Shown here: piece after piece, positions 22,800-32,166 of the stretch
Numbering within the stretch: the stretch's first letter is position 1
Layout: every line of letters starts with the position of its first letter
Assembly: GCA_019747815.1 (NCBI GenBank)
Contig: JAIEQJ010000037.1
Span: forward strand, 1-64,000
Source: Hyphomonadaceae bacterium
Lineage (GTDB): Bacteria; Pseudomonadota; Alphaproteobacteria; Rhizobiales; Hyphomicrobiaceae
Direction: 5' to 3'
Length of the DNA: 64,000 nucleotides
Translations under genes and position numbers: made by a program
The notes under the pieces: model-generated
What the model saw: only the letters and a program-made list of their open reading frames with translations
Told to the model about the DNA's origin: nothing
Databases searched by the model: none

Positions 22800-24044
22800 T
22801 CAACTACGCCGCAGGAGGGCGTAGAGCCCGCTAGCCCCGGCAAGGAGAAGTGGCACTCCCAGGCCGAACCGCTGCCGCTCGCGCGCCTTGCTGCGCAGAT
22901 GGCGCAGCACGAGCTGATCGCCGGCGGAAATCTCGCTCTTGCCGGCGAGGTATTGGCGAAGCCGTTCAGTCTGCTCTGCCCCCATGTCCACCTTGCCCCA
23001 GCGCACATCCTGATCGAGTGCGCTGAGGCGCGCCAGTTCCGCCCGGGCCTTGTCGATTGCCTCGACCGCCTCCGTTCTCGTCATGCGCTCGCCAGGGTCG
23101 AGAAATGCCGTCTGGAGCACCGGTGCCACGTCCTCCATCGCATCAAGCCACGGCTGATCCATGTGTGGAAATGCGACCAGAGGCAATCCGGTGAGCATCG
23201 CCAGCGCACTGGCGAGAATGCCGATCCGCTTCAGGGTAAGACGCCTGGCTGCGCCCGCGAGCGCGACCAGCGCGACGGCTGCCCCGAAGGCCGTGACGAT
23301 GGCGGGCCCCGTCGGCAAGTCCCACGTCCATGAGGCGTAGAGGCCGATCGCGGTGAGCAGTGAGCCGAGCCCCCATGCGAGCATCAGGCGGTGGCGCAAC
23401 TCGGCAGCGAGCAACCCGGCAAGGGCGGCAGGAACGATGAGATAGCTGAAGACCAGCAGCACGCCGGCAATGCGCACCGACGAGGTCACGACCAGCGCAA
23501 ACGACATGTAGAAGACGACATCCCAGAAGAATGCCCGGCGCTGCGCCCCGGCGGCGGCATGGGGATGAAACGAAGCCTCGATCAGCGGCCGTCTGAACAT
23601 GAAATGCAGCATGCCGATCGCGCCATAGAGCAGGGCGAGCAGGCCCACGTCCGCTGGCGTGACGGTGAGGATCGACCCGATCAGAAGCTGCTTGATGTGC
23701 TCTGCGCCCAACGGCGCGCGATCGAGCACGATCACGCTGAGCGCGGCCGACACCGCGTAGACGATGCCGATCACGGCTTCCTGCGGCAATGCCGACTCGT
23801 ACGGGCGGGCAACGGCGAACAGGACCGCGCCTGCGATCGCAAAGCCGAGCGCATACCAGTAGCCCGCCTCGCTGTGCACCGGATGGCCGGCGAGGATCGC
23901 AACCGTCAGGCCGAGGGCGGCCACCTGGGCCAGCGAAAGATCGACGAAGATGACGCCGCGGGCGAGGACGTGCAGGCCGAAGTAGGCGTGAATGCCGGTG
24001 AGCACGAGGCCGGCGATCAGCGGCCAGAGCAGCAGCTCGATCAT
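22800..24044 (-). CDS. ZnuB/TroC-type metal ABC transporter permease with long C-terminal extension
   Basis: A 414-residue membrane protein. The first about 275 residues form an ABC-3 family permease (LSLAQVAALG, then SVRIAGVLLVFSYLIVPAALAG). A further about 140 residues follow, containing a helical soluble stretch (GERMTRTEAVEAIDKARAEL) and one last hydrophobic segment. Normal ZnuB proteins stop near 270-290 residues, so the extension is unusual. The substrate-binding protein gene lies 6 bp upstream. No ABC ATPase gene is in the neighbourhood. Confidence 0.8.
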   Translation of the reverse strand: MIELLLWPLIAGLVLTGIHAYFGLHVLARGVIFVDLSLAQVAALGLTVAILAGHPVHSEAGYWYALGFAIAGAVLFAVARPYESALPQEAVIGIVYAVSAALSVIVLDRAPLGAEHIKQLLIGSILTVTPADVGLLALLYGAIGMLHFMFRRPLIEASFHPHAAAGAQRRAFFWDVVFYMSFALVVTSSVRIAGVLLVFSYLIVPAALAGLLAAELRHRLMLAWGLGSLLTAIGLYASWTWDLPTGPAIVTAFGAAVALVALAGAARRLTLKRIGILASALAMLTGLPLVAFPHMDQPWLDAMEDVAPVLQTAFLDPGERMTRTEAVEAIDKARAELARLSALDQDVRWGKVDMGAEQTERLRQYLAGKSEISAGDQLVLRHLRSKARERQRFGLGVPLLLAGASGLYALLRRS

Positions 24045-24050
24045 CAGCGT

Positions 24051-24944
24051 TCAGTCCGGTCCGAGGGATGCCGACAGCCGCCTGACGTTCTCCTCGAACA
24101 AGGCGACATAGTCGGGTGCCGAGGGCAGCAAGGTCACCGACCGCGCTCCGCCCCGCTCCTTGATCTGCTGCACCAGCGCGGGGTTGGCATGCGGATCGGC
24201 GATGAGAATGCGCACATTGGAATCGCGCATGCGCTTGAAGAGGGCGGCAAGCTCGGCCGGTGACGGCGAGATTCCAGGATGCGGCTCGGCCGCGGCCACG
24301 ATCTGCAGCCCGAAGCGCTCGGCAAAGTAAGCCCAGCTGTCATGCACCACGACAATCCGGGCGCCGTAGAGGCGCTTCAGGGCTTGTTCCCAGGCGCTGA
24401 TCCTTGCGTCGAGACGAGAGAGGAACGCGTTCCGGTTGGCCTCGAAGGCGGCCGCCTCATCCGGGCGCAGCGCGGTGAGGGCGGCAAGCACCGCCTGCGT
24501 GATCGGCCGGGCGTTATGGGGATCGAGCCAGTAGTGCGTGTTGCCGAAGGCATGCACATGCGCCTGGCGTTCGGCGCGCAGGCGCGGGGTCTGCGTCTGC
24601 AGCAGCCTGACCGACCTGGATGCGTCGACCACCGGCACCCTGGGCACGGGGAGGCGCGCAAACCAGGGCTCATGATCGAGGCCGATCCGGACGATGAGGG
24701 CTGCACCGCGCAGCCGTGCAAGCTGTGTCGGCTTGATCTCGACCGTGTGCGGATCCTGCTCCGGCGCCGTGAGGCTCTCCACCTCCAGCCGGTCGCCGCC
24801 GACCGCCTCGACCAGCGACTTGAGATCGGCGGAGGTGGTGACGACCCTGATCTTGTCCTGCGATGACGCCCGTGGCGCCGGCGCTGCCGCGATCACCGCG
24901 GCAAGCGCCAGCGCAAATGCTCGGGCATGCAAGGTCCGGCTCAA
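24051..24944 (-). CDS. ZnuA/TroA-type metal ABC transporter substrate-binding protein
   Basis: A 297-residue periplasmic protein with a signal peptide (about residues 1-27). The A-I cluster features are seen: DPHTVEIKPTQLARL, a metal-binding His in GNTHYWLDPHNA, VVHDSWAYFAERFG, and the C-terminal DPHANPALVQQIKE. It would bind Zn2+ or Mn2+, although an organic ligand cannot be excluded given its operon partners. It overlaps the acetamidase stop by 4 nt, so it is coupled to that gene. Confidence 0.85.
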   Translation of the reverse strand: MSRTLHARAFALALAAVIAAAPAPRASSQDKIRVVTTSADLKSLVEAVGGDRLEVESLTAPEQDPHTVEIKPTQLARLRGAALIVRIGLDHEPWFARLPVPRVPVVDASRSVRLLQTQTPRLRAERQAHVHAFGNTHYWLDPHNARPITQAVLAALTALRPDEAAAFEANRNAFLSRLDARISAWEQALKRLYGARIVVVHDSWAYFAERFGLQIVAAAEPHPGISPSPAELAALFKRMRDSNVRILIADPHANPALVQQIKERGGARSVTLLPSAPDYVALFEENVRRLSASLGPD

Positions 24945-26080
24945 GATTTCTTGAGGTTGGTGAAGATCGTCTTCGGAATCATGCAGTGCACACCCTTGCG
25001 CACGTCCACGACCTGCGACACGCGGCAGTCGCCCACCATGGACACCAGGCCGTAGGCTTCATAGCGGTTCATCGGCACCACCTTCTGGTTTGCCAGCCAG
25101 TCCACGGCCTCCCGCACCGCATTGGTCATCGCCACATCGAGGTCCTCGTTGAAGCCGGTGGTGATCCAGTGCGTGCGCGTCTCGATGAAGGGCCAGTTCA
25201 GCTTCATGTCCTTGCGCACGATCGGCTGCAGCCGGATCTCCTTGTAGGAGCACTCGAGCGCGGTGAGGTTCACCTCGCCGTTGCCTTGGCGGCAGTGCGA
25301 GTCGCCCGTCCAGATCAGCGCGCCCTTGAGGAACACGGGGATGAACAGGGTCGAGCCTTCCTGCAGCTCGTTGATGTCCATGTTGGAGCCGTTCTTCCAG
25401 GGGCGGAGCGTCGACACGGGCGCCATCGGGTCGTCCTTCACGCCGCCCTTGCGGGGTGAAGGATCATTCGGGTCGATGCCGACGGCGAGCGTTCCCGGGA
25501 AGGGCTGCAGCTCGATGTTGATGCCCGGCTTGAACTCGACCGCGCGCTTCTTGAGGTCGATCGGGAAGAATTTGATGTGCCCTTCGGGCATCTCGGAGGC
25601 GAGCGCGCCGATGGTGGGGAAGTCCTTGCCCGGCAGGTTGAAGTTGGTGGCCCAGGCCTTGGGCTCGATCCGCAGGATGCGAATCTCGAGCACGTCGCCA
25701 GGCTCGGCGCCGTTCACATAGATCGGCCCCGTCATGGAGTGCGGGCCGCCGCCCGGATTGGCTTTGCGCAGGTCCACGACCTGCTGCATCGTCATGCCCG
25801 GCTGGACCTTGTCGTGGGCGTGCATCATGGTCTCGATCGAGACCGTGTCGCCGGAGTTGATGGTGAGCTTGGGCTTCTCGCGCGGATCGAGCCAGCCCCA
25901 CTGCACCGTCTCGAGCGTGGCGGCAAGAGTGTGATGCTTGCCGGCGGTCGCTTTGGGTGCCCAGTCGTGATTGCCGCGCGCGGGCGCCTTTTGCTGCGCA
26001 TCGCCGGGCGTTGCGGCCAGGGCCGCGGCCAGGAATAGGATGCTTGCGGCGGATTTCGCCGGTATGGACCTGCCTGTCAT
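24941..26080 (-). CDS. Acetamidase/formamidase-family protein with signal peptide
   Basis: A 379-residue protein of the FmdA/AmdA family. A signal peptide (about 1-28, ending PGDAQQ) suggests export, unlike cytoplasmic formamidases. Conserved parts are NSGDTVSIETMMHAHDK, NGAEPGDVLEIRI, WTGDSHCRQGNGEVNLTALE and the C-terminal YGLVSMVGDCRVSQVVD. It would hydrolyse short amides to acids and ammonia. The start at 26080 follows GGGGAGGA. Its stop overlaps the substrate-binding protein of the ABC system. Confidence 0.85.
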   Translation of the reverse strand: MTGRSIPAKSAASILFLAAALAATPGDAQQKAPARGNHDWAPKATAGKHHTLAATLETVQWGWLDPREKPKLTINSGDTVSIETMMHAHDKVQPGMTMQQVVDLRKANPGGGPHSMTGPIYVNGAEPGDVLEIRILRIEPKAWATNFNLPGKDFPTIGALASEMPEGHIKFFPIDLKKRAVEFKPGINIELQPFPGTLAVGIDPNDPSPRKGGVKDDPMAPVSTLRPWKNGSNMDINELQEGSTLFIPVFLKGALIWTGDSHCRQGNGEVNLTALECSYKEIRLQPIVRKDMKLNWPFIETRTHWITTGFNEDLDVAMTNAVREAVDWLANQKVVPMNRYEAYGLVSMVGDCRVSQVVDVRKGVHCMIPKTIFTNLKKS

Positions 26081-26403
26081 GGATGTTCCTCCCCAAAAGG
26101 AAGGGGCATGGTGAACGTGCACTACGCCGATCGTCAAGGGCATCACGTCCGGAGCGATGCTCAGTTGGCGCTCCAAGGGGGCGGATGGCTTGCGCTAAGT
26201 GATTGCCGGAAAGCCGAAGATGCGCGGGTGGCGGCTCCAGACCCGCTTTCGTGGCCGGACCCGATGGGGTATCAGAAGGCCCGTGCCCACCCTGCGGCTC
26301 TTCACAGCGGCGAGCGCCTGGCCAATTGTCTTTCTCCGGCGCCCTGCCGATAATGCCGCCGTCGCGGCACTTGCCGCCATCCTTCCCTTTCATGATCTGA
26401 GAC
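26081..26403. other. Divergent intergenic region between acetamidase and aminopeptidase genes
   Basis: A 323-bp region that must hold promoters for both directions. A TTGACG (minus strand, 26137-26132) is the best -35 candidate for the acetamidase operon, but no convincing -10 follows. No gene is seen. Confidence 0.35.
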
Positions 26404-27837
26404 ATGCCACCCAAAGAAAAGACGATCACCGCCTCCGACGCGGCGGCGGTGCTGACGCCAGCCGGCAGCAGGAAGAAGTCGGTCCCCGTCTGGGTCGCCC
26501 GGAACGAGCGGTGGGCGCGCGAGGCGCCGCTCAGCCAGATGCAGAAGGCGTGGATCGAGGCGCAGGGGTTCAGGGGCGCGGGCAGGAAGCCTGTGCTGCT
26601 GCCCGGCCCCGAGGGCGAGCTCGCAGGCGCGGTGTTCGGGGTCGGCGAGGCGCGCGGCAACGATCCCATGGATCGAGCCGAGCTGGCCTTCGGGCAGTTG
26701 GCGGCGGCCCTGCCGCCGGGTCTCTATCATCCGGCCGGGCCGATCGAGGACGCCGAGCTGGCGGCAGCGGCGTGGGGCCTCGGTGCCTACCGCTTCCGCC
26801 GATACAAATCGGGGAACGGGGAGGGCGTCGCCCAGTTGAAGGTGCCCGAGGGGGTTGACTACGAGCGCCTCCTGGCGGCCGTGGACGGCGTCTGGCTGGG
26901 TCGCGATCTCATCAATACGCCGGCCGGCGACCTGGGGCCGCAGCAGCTCGAGGAGGCCACGCGCCTCCTCGCCAAGCGGCACGGCGCCAAGATCACCAGC
27001 ATCGTCGGCGACGACCTGCGGACGGCGAATTTCCCGATGATCCACGCCGTCGGCCGAGCCAGCGACCGCGCCCCACGGCTCATCGATCTCACCTGGGGCA
27101 AGGCCACCGCCCCGCGCGTCACGCTGGTGGGCAAGGGCATCTGCTTCGACACCGGCGGCCTTGATATCAAGCCGGCCAGCGCCATGCTGCTCATGAAGAA
27201 GGATATGGGCGGCGCGGCAGCGGCGCTGGCGCTGGCGCACATGGTGATGTCGACGGAGCTCGACGTGCGGCTGCGGGTGCTGATCCCGGCGGCGGAGAAC
27301 AGCGTGGCCGGCAACGCCTTCCGCCCGGGCGACGTGCTGATGAGCCGCGCCGGCAAGACGGTGGAGATCGGCAACACCGATGCCGAGGGGCGTCTGGTGC
27401 TGGCCGACGCGCTGGCCCTGGCGGATGAGGAGAGGCCGGACACCCTCATCAGTTTCGCCACGCTGACGGGGGCGGCCCGCGTGGCGCTCGGCCCGGAGCT
27501 GCCGCCGCTCTATACCGATGACGATGCGTTTGCCGAGGCGATCGCCAAGGCCGGCAATCGCGTCGGCGATCCCGTTTGGCGCATGCCCTTCTGGACCAGC
27601 TACGAGCCGATGCTGGAGAGCGCCGTCGCCGACATGAACAACGTGTCGGACGGGCCGTTCGCGGGCTCGGTCACGGCGGCGCTGTTCCTGCGCCGCTTCG
27701 TCCGGCAGGCCCGGCGCTTTGCCCATTTCGACATCTATGCTTGGCGGCCGGCGGCCAAGCCGCTGGGTCCCAAGGGCGGCGAGGTGCAGGTGGCGCGGGC
27801 CCTGTTTGAGGTGCTGCGCGACGGTGGGCGGGGCTGA
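26404..27837 (+). CDS. M17 leucyl aminopeptidase family protein
   Basis: A 477-residue metallopeptidase. The N-terminal third is divergent; the C-terminal catalytic domain has KGICFDTGGLDIKP, MKKDMGGAA, the signature NTDAEGRL near residue 323 and FATLTGAA. Metal ligands Lys, Asp and Glu are all present, so it should be active. It would release N-terminal residues from peptides in the cytoplasm. It is followed 18 bp later by an NlpC/P60 hydrolase, a frequent arrangement for peptide or peptidoglycan recycling in Alphaproteobacteria. Confidence 0.9.
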   Translation: MPPKEKTITASDAAAVLTPAGSRKKSVPVWVARNERWAREAPLSQMQKAWIEAQGFRGAGRKPVLLPGPEGELAGAVFGVGEARGNDPMDRAELAFGQLAAALPPGLYHPAGPIEDAELAAAAWGLGAYRFRRYKSGNGEGVAQLKVPEGVDYERLLAAVDGVWLGRDLINTPAGDLGPQQLEEATRLLAKRHGAKITSIVGDDLRTANFPMIHAVGRASDRAPRLIDLTWGKATAPRVTLVGKGICFDTGGLDIKPASAMLLMKKDMGGAAAALALAHMVMSTELDVRLRVLIPAAENSVAGNAFRPGDVLMSRAGKTVEIGNTDAEGRLVLADALALADEERPDTLISFATLTGAARVALGPELPPLYTDDDAFAEAIAKAGNRVGDPVWRMPFWTSYEPMLESAVADMNNVSDGPFAGSVTAALFLRRFVRQARRFAHFDIYAWRPAAKPLGPKGGEVQVARALFEVLRDGGRG

Positions 27838-27855
27838 GAAACAAGGGCGGCAAGC

Positions 27856-28725
27856 GTGGCAACGACGGCACTCGATCCGCGCACACACCCCTACCGCGAA
27901 GACCTGGCGGCGGAAGCGCTGCGCGACCAGGTGTCGGCGCCGCGGTATGTGGCGGGCCAGATGCGGCAGGTGGTGCATTCGGCGGCACCGCTCAGGGGGC
28001 GGCCCGAGCCGCGCGCAAGCTGGACCACGGAGGTTTTGTTCGGCGAGCTTGTCACCGTCTATGACGAGAAGGACGGCTGGGCCTGGGTGCAGCTTCAGCG
28101 TGATGGCTATGTGGGCTATCTGCGCGCCGGCGCCCTGTCGCCCCAGGTGCGGGAAGCGACGCATCGGGTGCGGGCCTTGAGCACGTTTCTCTATCCCGCG
28201 GCGGACGTGAAGGCACCGCCCTGGCTGCCGCTGAGCATGGCATCGGCGGTCAGCGTGGCGGAGACGGGGCCTGCTTTCGCCAGGCTGATCGATGGCAGCT
28301 TTGTGCCGACATGGCATATCGCCGACCTGGCCTGGCATGCCCCCGACTTCGTCGCGGTTGCCGAGCGCTTCATGGGCACGCCCTATCTGTGGGGCGGCAA
28401 GACCCGGCAGGGGCTCGACTGCTCGGGCCTGGTGCAGGTGGCCCTGCAGATGGCGGGGCGCGCATGCCCGCGCGACAGCGATATGCAGCAGGCCGAGCTT
28501 GGCAGCGAGGTTGCGATCAGCGACAGCTTCAACGGCCTGGAGCGCGGCGATCTGGTGTTCTGGCCGGGGCATGTCGGCATCATGATCGACGCGTTCCTGC
28601 TGCTGCATGCCAATGCCCACCATATGGCGGTCGCGGTGGAGCCGCTGCAGGCCGCTGCAGATCGCATCGCCCGCGGCGGCGGTCGGCCGGCCGCCGTCAA
28701 GCGGCTCGCGCCGAAGGCGGCCTGA
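27856..28725 (+). CDS. NlpC/P60-family cell-wall hydrolase
   Basis: A 289-residue protein with an SH3-like N-terminal region (about 40-100, with VLFGELVTVYDEKDGWAWVQ) and a C-terminal NlpC/P60 domain: GTPYLWGGKTRQGLDCSGLVQ carries the catalytic Cys near 188, and the His is in GHVGIMID near 238. It would cut gamma-D-Glu-diaminopimelate bonds in peptidoglycan peptides. No signal peptide is seen, so a recycling role in the cytoplasm is likely. The start codon is GTG at 27856. Confidence 0.9.
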   Translation: MATTALDPRTHPYREDLAAEALRDQVSAPRYVAGQMRQVVHSAAPLRGRPEPRASWTTEVLFGELVTVYDEKDGWAWVQLQRDGYVGYLRAGALSPQVREATHRVRALSTFLYPAADVKAPPWLPLSMASAVSVAETGPAFARLIDGSFVPTWHIADLAWHAPDFVAVAERFMGTPYLWGGKTRQGLDCSGLVQVALQMAGRACPRDSDMQQAELGSEVAISDSFNGLERGDLVFWPGHVGIMIDAFLLLHANAHHMAVAVEPLQAAADRIARGGGRPAAVKRLAPKAA

Positions 28726-28742
28726 ACCAGCGAGGAGAGTGT

Positions 28743-29060
28743 ATGCGCCCCCGCGAGCCGTTGAACCGCGACGAGCTGCAGCGCCTGTGGCGCTGGGAGC
28801 GGCACATGACCCGCTTTCATGCCGTGGCCATGGCGCTCTTGGTGCTGTGCGCGGCCGCAGCGTACTTCTGGAGCGACATCGCCTGGGTGCGCCGCTCGCT
28901 CCTGGGCCTGGTGCTGCTGCTGGTCGGGGCGGCCACCCTGTTGCAGTTGCGGGAGAAGTGCCCGCGCTGCGGCGCGCGGCTGCGCACCAAGTCGCTGCTG
29001 CGCCTGCCGGCAAGATGCAACATGTGCGGTGTTGCCTTCGAGCGTCCGCCGACGGGATAG
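28743..29060 (+). CDS. Small membrane protein with a C-terminal zinc ribbon
   Basis: A 105-residue protein: two hydrophobic helices (about 26-42 and 52-68), then CPRCGARL and CNMCGVAF, a four-Cys zinc ribbon. The ATG at 28743 is well supported by GCGAGGAGAG. It lies 17 bp after the NlpC gene and is probably cotranscribed. Function unknown. Confidence 0.7.
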   Translation: MRPREPLNRDELQRLWRWERHMTRFHAVAMALLVLCAAAAYFWSDIAWVRRSLLGLVLLLVGAATLLQLREKCPRCGARLRTKSLLRLPARCNMCGVAFERPPTG

Positions 29061-29126
29061 GGCACATCGGTGCCCGACACGCGCAGTCAGGCGCAGGCTT
29101 GCCCGGCGGGATGGGTTTGGCACCCT

Positions 29127-29293
29127 CTAGTGTGATGATCGAGAAATTCGCCCTTCCTCGCAGCACGCCTGCTGAGTGAATTTCTCGATCTGAATCACAC
29201 TAGAACCATGAACTTGCTAAGTGTCCTTTTCGATCGCGAAGTTCGTTCAGCGCCTGCTGCAAGATCCGGCGAACTTCGCGATCGGGACACTAG
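29127..29293 (+). mobile_element. Composite CTAG palindromic element, copy 1
   Basis: Module A is 29127-29203 and module B is 29217-29293, joined by AACCATGAACTTG. Module A: foot CTAGTGTGAT, then stem GATCGAGAAATTC, with TCA bulged out of the right arm and an inner CAGCA-CGCC-TGCTG hairpin. Module B: foot CTAGTGTCC, then stem CGATCGCGAAGTTCG, with a 3-4 nt bulge on the left arm. In this copy the left B foot reads CTAAGTGTCC (one inserted A). The element lies between convergent genes, and its last CTAG contains the TAG stop of the gene at 29290. Confidence 0.85.
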
Positions 29294-31659
29294 CGCCGTC
29301 GGTGCAGCAGTCCGAGCATGGCATCGCTCAGGTTGGCGAGCGAGAAGGGCGCGAAGCGGAACACCACGTTGTGCCGGCCCTCGCTCACCTCCACGCCGCG
29401 GAACAGGACGTTGGCGCGCAATAGGCGTGCTGGCTGGCCATCGACCTCCACCAGCCAGCCCGGATAATACGCCTCGTGCAGGACAAGAACACCCGGCTGC
29501 ACGCTGTCCACCTCGATCTCCACGCGATCGGGCCGCCAGGATACGATTTGCGCATAGTTGCCTTCCCGGTTGCCGATCGCCGGCAGATAGCTGCGCGATG
29601 GCGCCGTGCCGTTGTCGATCAGCGCGGTCTCCGACGCGGGATTGACGCGGAACCGGCCGGCCTGGACCTCGGCGTCGACGTTGGCCACCATCACGCGGCT
29701 GATCAGCCTGACCCGCGGCTCGGGATCGGTGAGGCGGTAGATCCAAACCTTGGGTCCGGCCAGCAGGATGTCGGCGACCGGTCGTCGCGCCAGATGCGGA
29801 ACCTGCTCGATCGGCCGCCCGAGGACCACATATTCCAGGCCCAGCTCGCGCGCCAGTGCGCAGTCGTAGCCGTCGAACGACGCCGGGAACAGGCGCTGAT
29901 CGACGGTGTGCGTGGTCTCTCCTGGAGAAACGAGGCGGTCATACCAGCCGATGCGCAGTGGATTGTAGCCGTTGGTTGCCTCCAAGCCGCGCGTCATGGC
30001 GAGGTTCTGCCACGGTCCGCTGACGCCGACGACTTCCACGCGCGGCCTTTCGCCCTGTGCGCGCCGCGTCTCGATCTCCCGTTCCAGGAGGGCGAGCGCC
30101 CTGGCCTCCTCGCCGGTGGGATGCTCCAGCGAGGAATAGTAGCCCGGCGGCTCGGCGTTGAGGCTCGATGCGGCGTTCCACCAGATGAGCTCGCCCGCCG
30201 CCATCGTCGCGGTCAAGGCCGCTGCGGCGACGCGTGCGCGGGCTGACCTTGCCAGCCACAGCGCGGCGATCACCATGAGTGCGATCGGAGCGGCCTTCAT
30301 CACCTGCCGCAGCGAATCCCACGCGTGATCCGATTTTGCCGAGAATGCCACCGCCCATCCGACCAGCGCGAGCGCGCCGCCAGCAACGGCGGCCGTGCGC
30401 CATGGCGACGGTCGGGGCAGACCTTCCCGCACGTAGTCGGCGAGCAAATGGCCGACGAGTATGGCGAGCGCGGCCACGAACACGAAGGCCCCGTCCACCG
30501 GCCGGCGAAACAGGTTGATCCCCGGCACGTAGTCGAACGCCAGTGCGTAGAGAGGGGTGTAGCGGCCGAGCGTGTACAGCAGCGCGGCGACGAGCACGCC
30601 CGTCAGCAGCCGGCGGCCGCGGCGCATGAGCCCGCCGCCCGCAATGCCGAACCACAGCAGCACGCAGACCGTCGTGATGCCGACGAAGAGATAGTTGAAC
30701 GAGCGGTCGGTGGCGCCCACCTCGGGCAGCGTATCGAAGTTCGGACCCCAGTAGGTTTGCGTGCTCTCCAGCGAGCCCAGCACGTTGGCGACCGCCATCG
30801 AGGCGAGGTTGGCCGGGTAGAGCGAGGCTTCCAGCGCGCGGTCGAGCTGCACTTCCGGACGATTGGACAGGGCCGCGAACTGCATGGTCAGCAGCAGCGG
30901 CGGGATCAGCAATAGGATTGCAACGGCCGCCATGGTGGCGAAAACCGCCTTGCGCTCCCGCAGCCACTGCGCCCGGTCGGCGGCTGACACGATCTCTGCG
31001 GCCAGAACGGCGCCCAGCACGATGCACGAGAGCAGCGATTCATGATTGCGCCCCAGCGCCAGCACCGCCGCCATCATCCCGACCACCGCTGCAATCGCAA
31101 TCGAGCGGCGCTGGAGCGCGAGCGACAGCAGCAGCATTGCCGGAGGCAGCAGGCAATAGCTCAGGATCATGCTGGTGTGCTGCAGTCGCCCCGACGCAGG
31201 GCCGCCGAGCATGAACACGGCCGCCCCCAGCACCACCGCCGGCACCGGCCAGCCTGCGCGCCAGCCCAAGACCCCGAGCGCGAGGCCTCCGAACAGCAGG
31301 TGGGCATAGACGATGAGGTCGAAAGTGCGCATCGACGGGGCTGCGTCGAACAGCGCCCAGGCGACGAAGGCCGGCGCGAAGATCAGCGACTGCGGATCGG
31401 CGACGCTGGGGTGTCCACCATAGTGAAAGGGATTCCAGAACGGCGTGCTGCCGGCATGAATCGACCAGGCCAGAAAACGGAAGAAGGCATAGAACTGGTT
31501 CTTTGCATCCCAGGGCACGACCGTATCGGTCAGAATCCACTGGCTTGCGGCCGCCACCCAGACGACAACGATCGCCGCGAGGGCAATGCCCAGGCTCCAA
31601 TGTGAACTGGACCTCAACGACTTGGCGTCGGGTCGAAAGACAGGCCGAGGATCAAGCAC
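29290..31659 (-). CDS. Large YfhO-like membrane protein
   Basis: A 789-residue protein with about a dozen membrane helices in the first 500 residues, and a periplasmic C-terminal domain of about 280 residues. The early segment WILTDTVVPWDAKNQFYAFF followed by WNPFHYGGHPSVADPQ is typical of YfhO/GT-C-like proteins that act on lipid-linked sugars. The last part (YYPGWLVEVDGQPARLLRAN) matches the YfhO C-terminal beta domain. The start codon is GTG at 31659. Its TAG stop is formed by the outer CTAG of the repeat at 29127-29293, so its native C-terminus may have been altered. Glycosylation target unknown. Confidence 0.78.
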   Translation of the reverse strand: MLDPRPVFRPDAKSLRSSSHWSLGIALAAIVVVWVAAASQWILTDTVVPWDAKNQFYAFFRFLAWSIHAGSTPFWNPFHYGGHPSVADPQSLIFAPAFVAWALFDAAPSMRTFDLIVYAHLLFGGLALGVLGWRAGWPVPAVVLGAAVFMLGGPASGRLQHTSMILSYCLLPPAMLLLSLALQRRSIAIAAVVGMMAAVLALGRNHESLLSCIVLGAVLAAEIVSAADRAQWLRERKAVFATMAAVAILLLIPPLLLTMQFAALSNRPEVQLDRALEASLYPANLASMAVANVLGSLESTQTYWGPNFDTLPEVGATDRSFNYLFVGITTVCVLLWFGIAGGGLMRRGRRLLTGVLVAALLYTLGRYTPLYALAFDYVPGINLFRRPVDGAFVFVAALAILVGHLLADYVREGLPRPSPWRTAAVAGGALALVGWAVAFSAKSDHAWDSLRQVMKAAPIALMVIAALWLARSARARVAAAALTATMAAGELIWWNAASSLNAEPPGYYSSLEHPTGEEARALALLEREIETRRAQGERPRVEVVGVSGPWQNLAMTRGLEATNGYNPLRIGWYDRLVSPGETTHTVDQRLFPASFDGYDCALARELGLEYVVLGRPIEQVPHLARRPVADILLAGPKVWIYRLTDPEPRVRLISRVMVANVDAEVQAGRFRVNPASETALIDNGTAPSRSYLPAIGNREGNYAQIVSWRPDRVEIEVDSVQPGVLVLHEAYYPGWLVEVDGQPARLLRANVLFRGVEVSEGRHNVVFRFAPFSLANLSDAMLGLLHRRR

Positions 31660-31951
31660 GCGCGCCCCATGTATTGCCGAAGGTGGCGGCGTGTATCCCC
31701 CTCGACTTTCTTCACTTCCCCGGCCGACATGCTAGTCCGTATACTGCGCCGGCTCAATGCCTTGGTGAGGCCGGCAGGGATCTCCAAGGGTGTTTTGCCG
31801 TTTGGTTTTGAATGGGCCGATGGGGTTGTTTCGCAGATGCAACACCTCGTTACAAACCCGTGACTATCAATCCCGCTGCCCAACGCCTAGACTTTGTGCT
31901 GCACAGCCCGCCTTCCGGTATCGGTCAGCGTCGAGAGTCGAGGAGGACGTC
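31660..31951. other. Divergent intergenic region upstream of dodecin
   Basis: No gene is supported in these 292 bp. They should carry the promoters of the YfhO-like gene (left) and dodecin (right). The region looks somewhat AT-richer around 31780-31870. Confidence 0.35.
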
Positions 31952-32161
31952 ATGGCAGAAAGCGTCTACAAGATCATCGAGATCGTCGGCACCAGCCCCA
32001 CCTCGTGGGAGAAGGCGGCATCTGCCGCCGTTGAGCGTGCAGCGTCCACCTTGCGAGACCTCAGGGTTGCTGAAGTCTCCGAGCAGGACATCGTCATCAC
32101 CGACGGCAAGGTTGAGGCCTATCGCGTGCGCCTCAAGGTCTCGTTTAAGTACGAAGACTGA
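31952..32161 (+). CDS. Dodecin flavin-binding protein
   Basis: A 69-residue protein with the dodecin fold: ESVYKIIEIVGTSPTSWEKA at the N-terminus, the helix AAVERAASTLRDLRVAEV, and the closing strands GKVEAYRVRLKVSFKYED. It forms dodecamers that store riboflavin/FMN. The ATG at 31952 has a strong AGGAGG. A 12-bp tandem repeat starts 5 bp after its stop. Confidence 0.92.
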   Translation: MAESVYKIIEIVGTSPTSWEKAASAAVERAASTLRDLRVAEVSEQDIVITDGKVEAYRVRLKVSFKYED

Positions 32162-32166
32162 CGATC

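Noticed and set aside
26081-26403. Riboswitch upstream of the acetamidase/ABC operon
   Set aside because: No conserved riboswitch core (guanidine, NiCo or similar) could be recognised in the leader.
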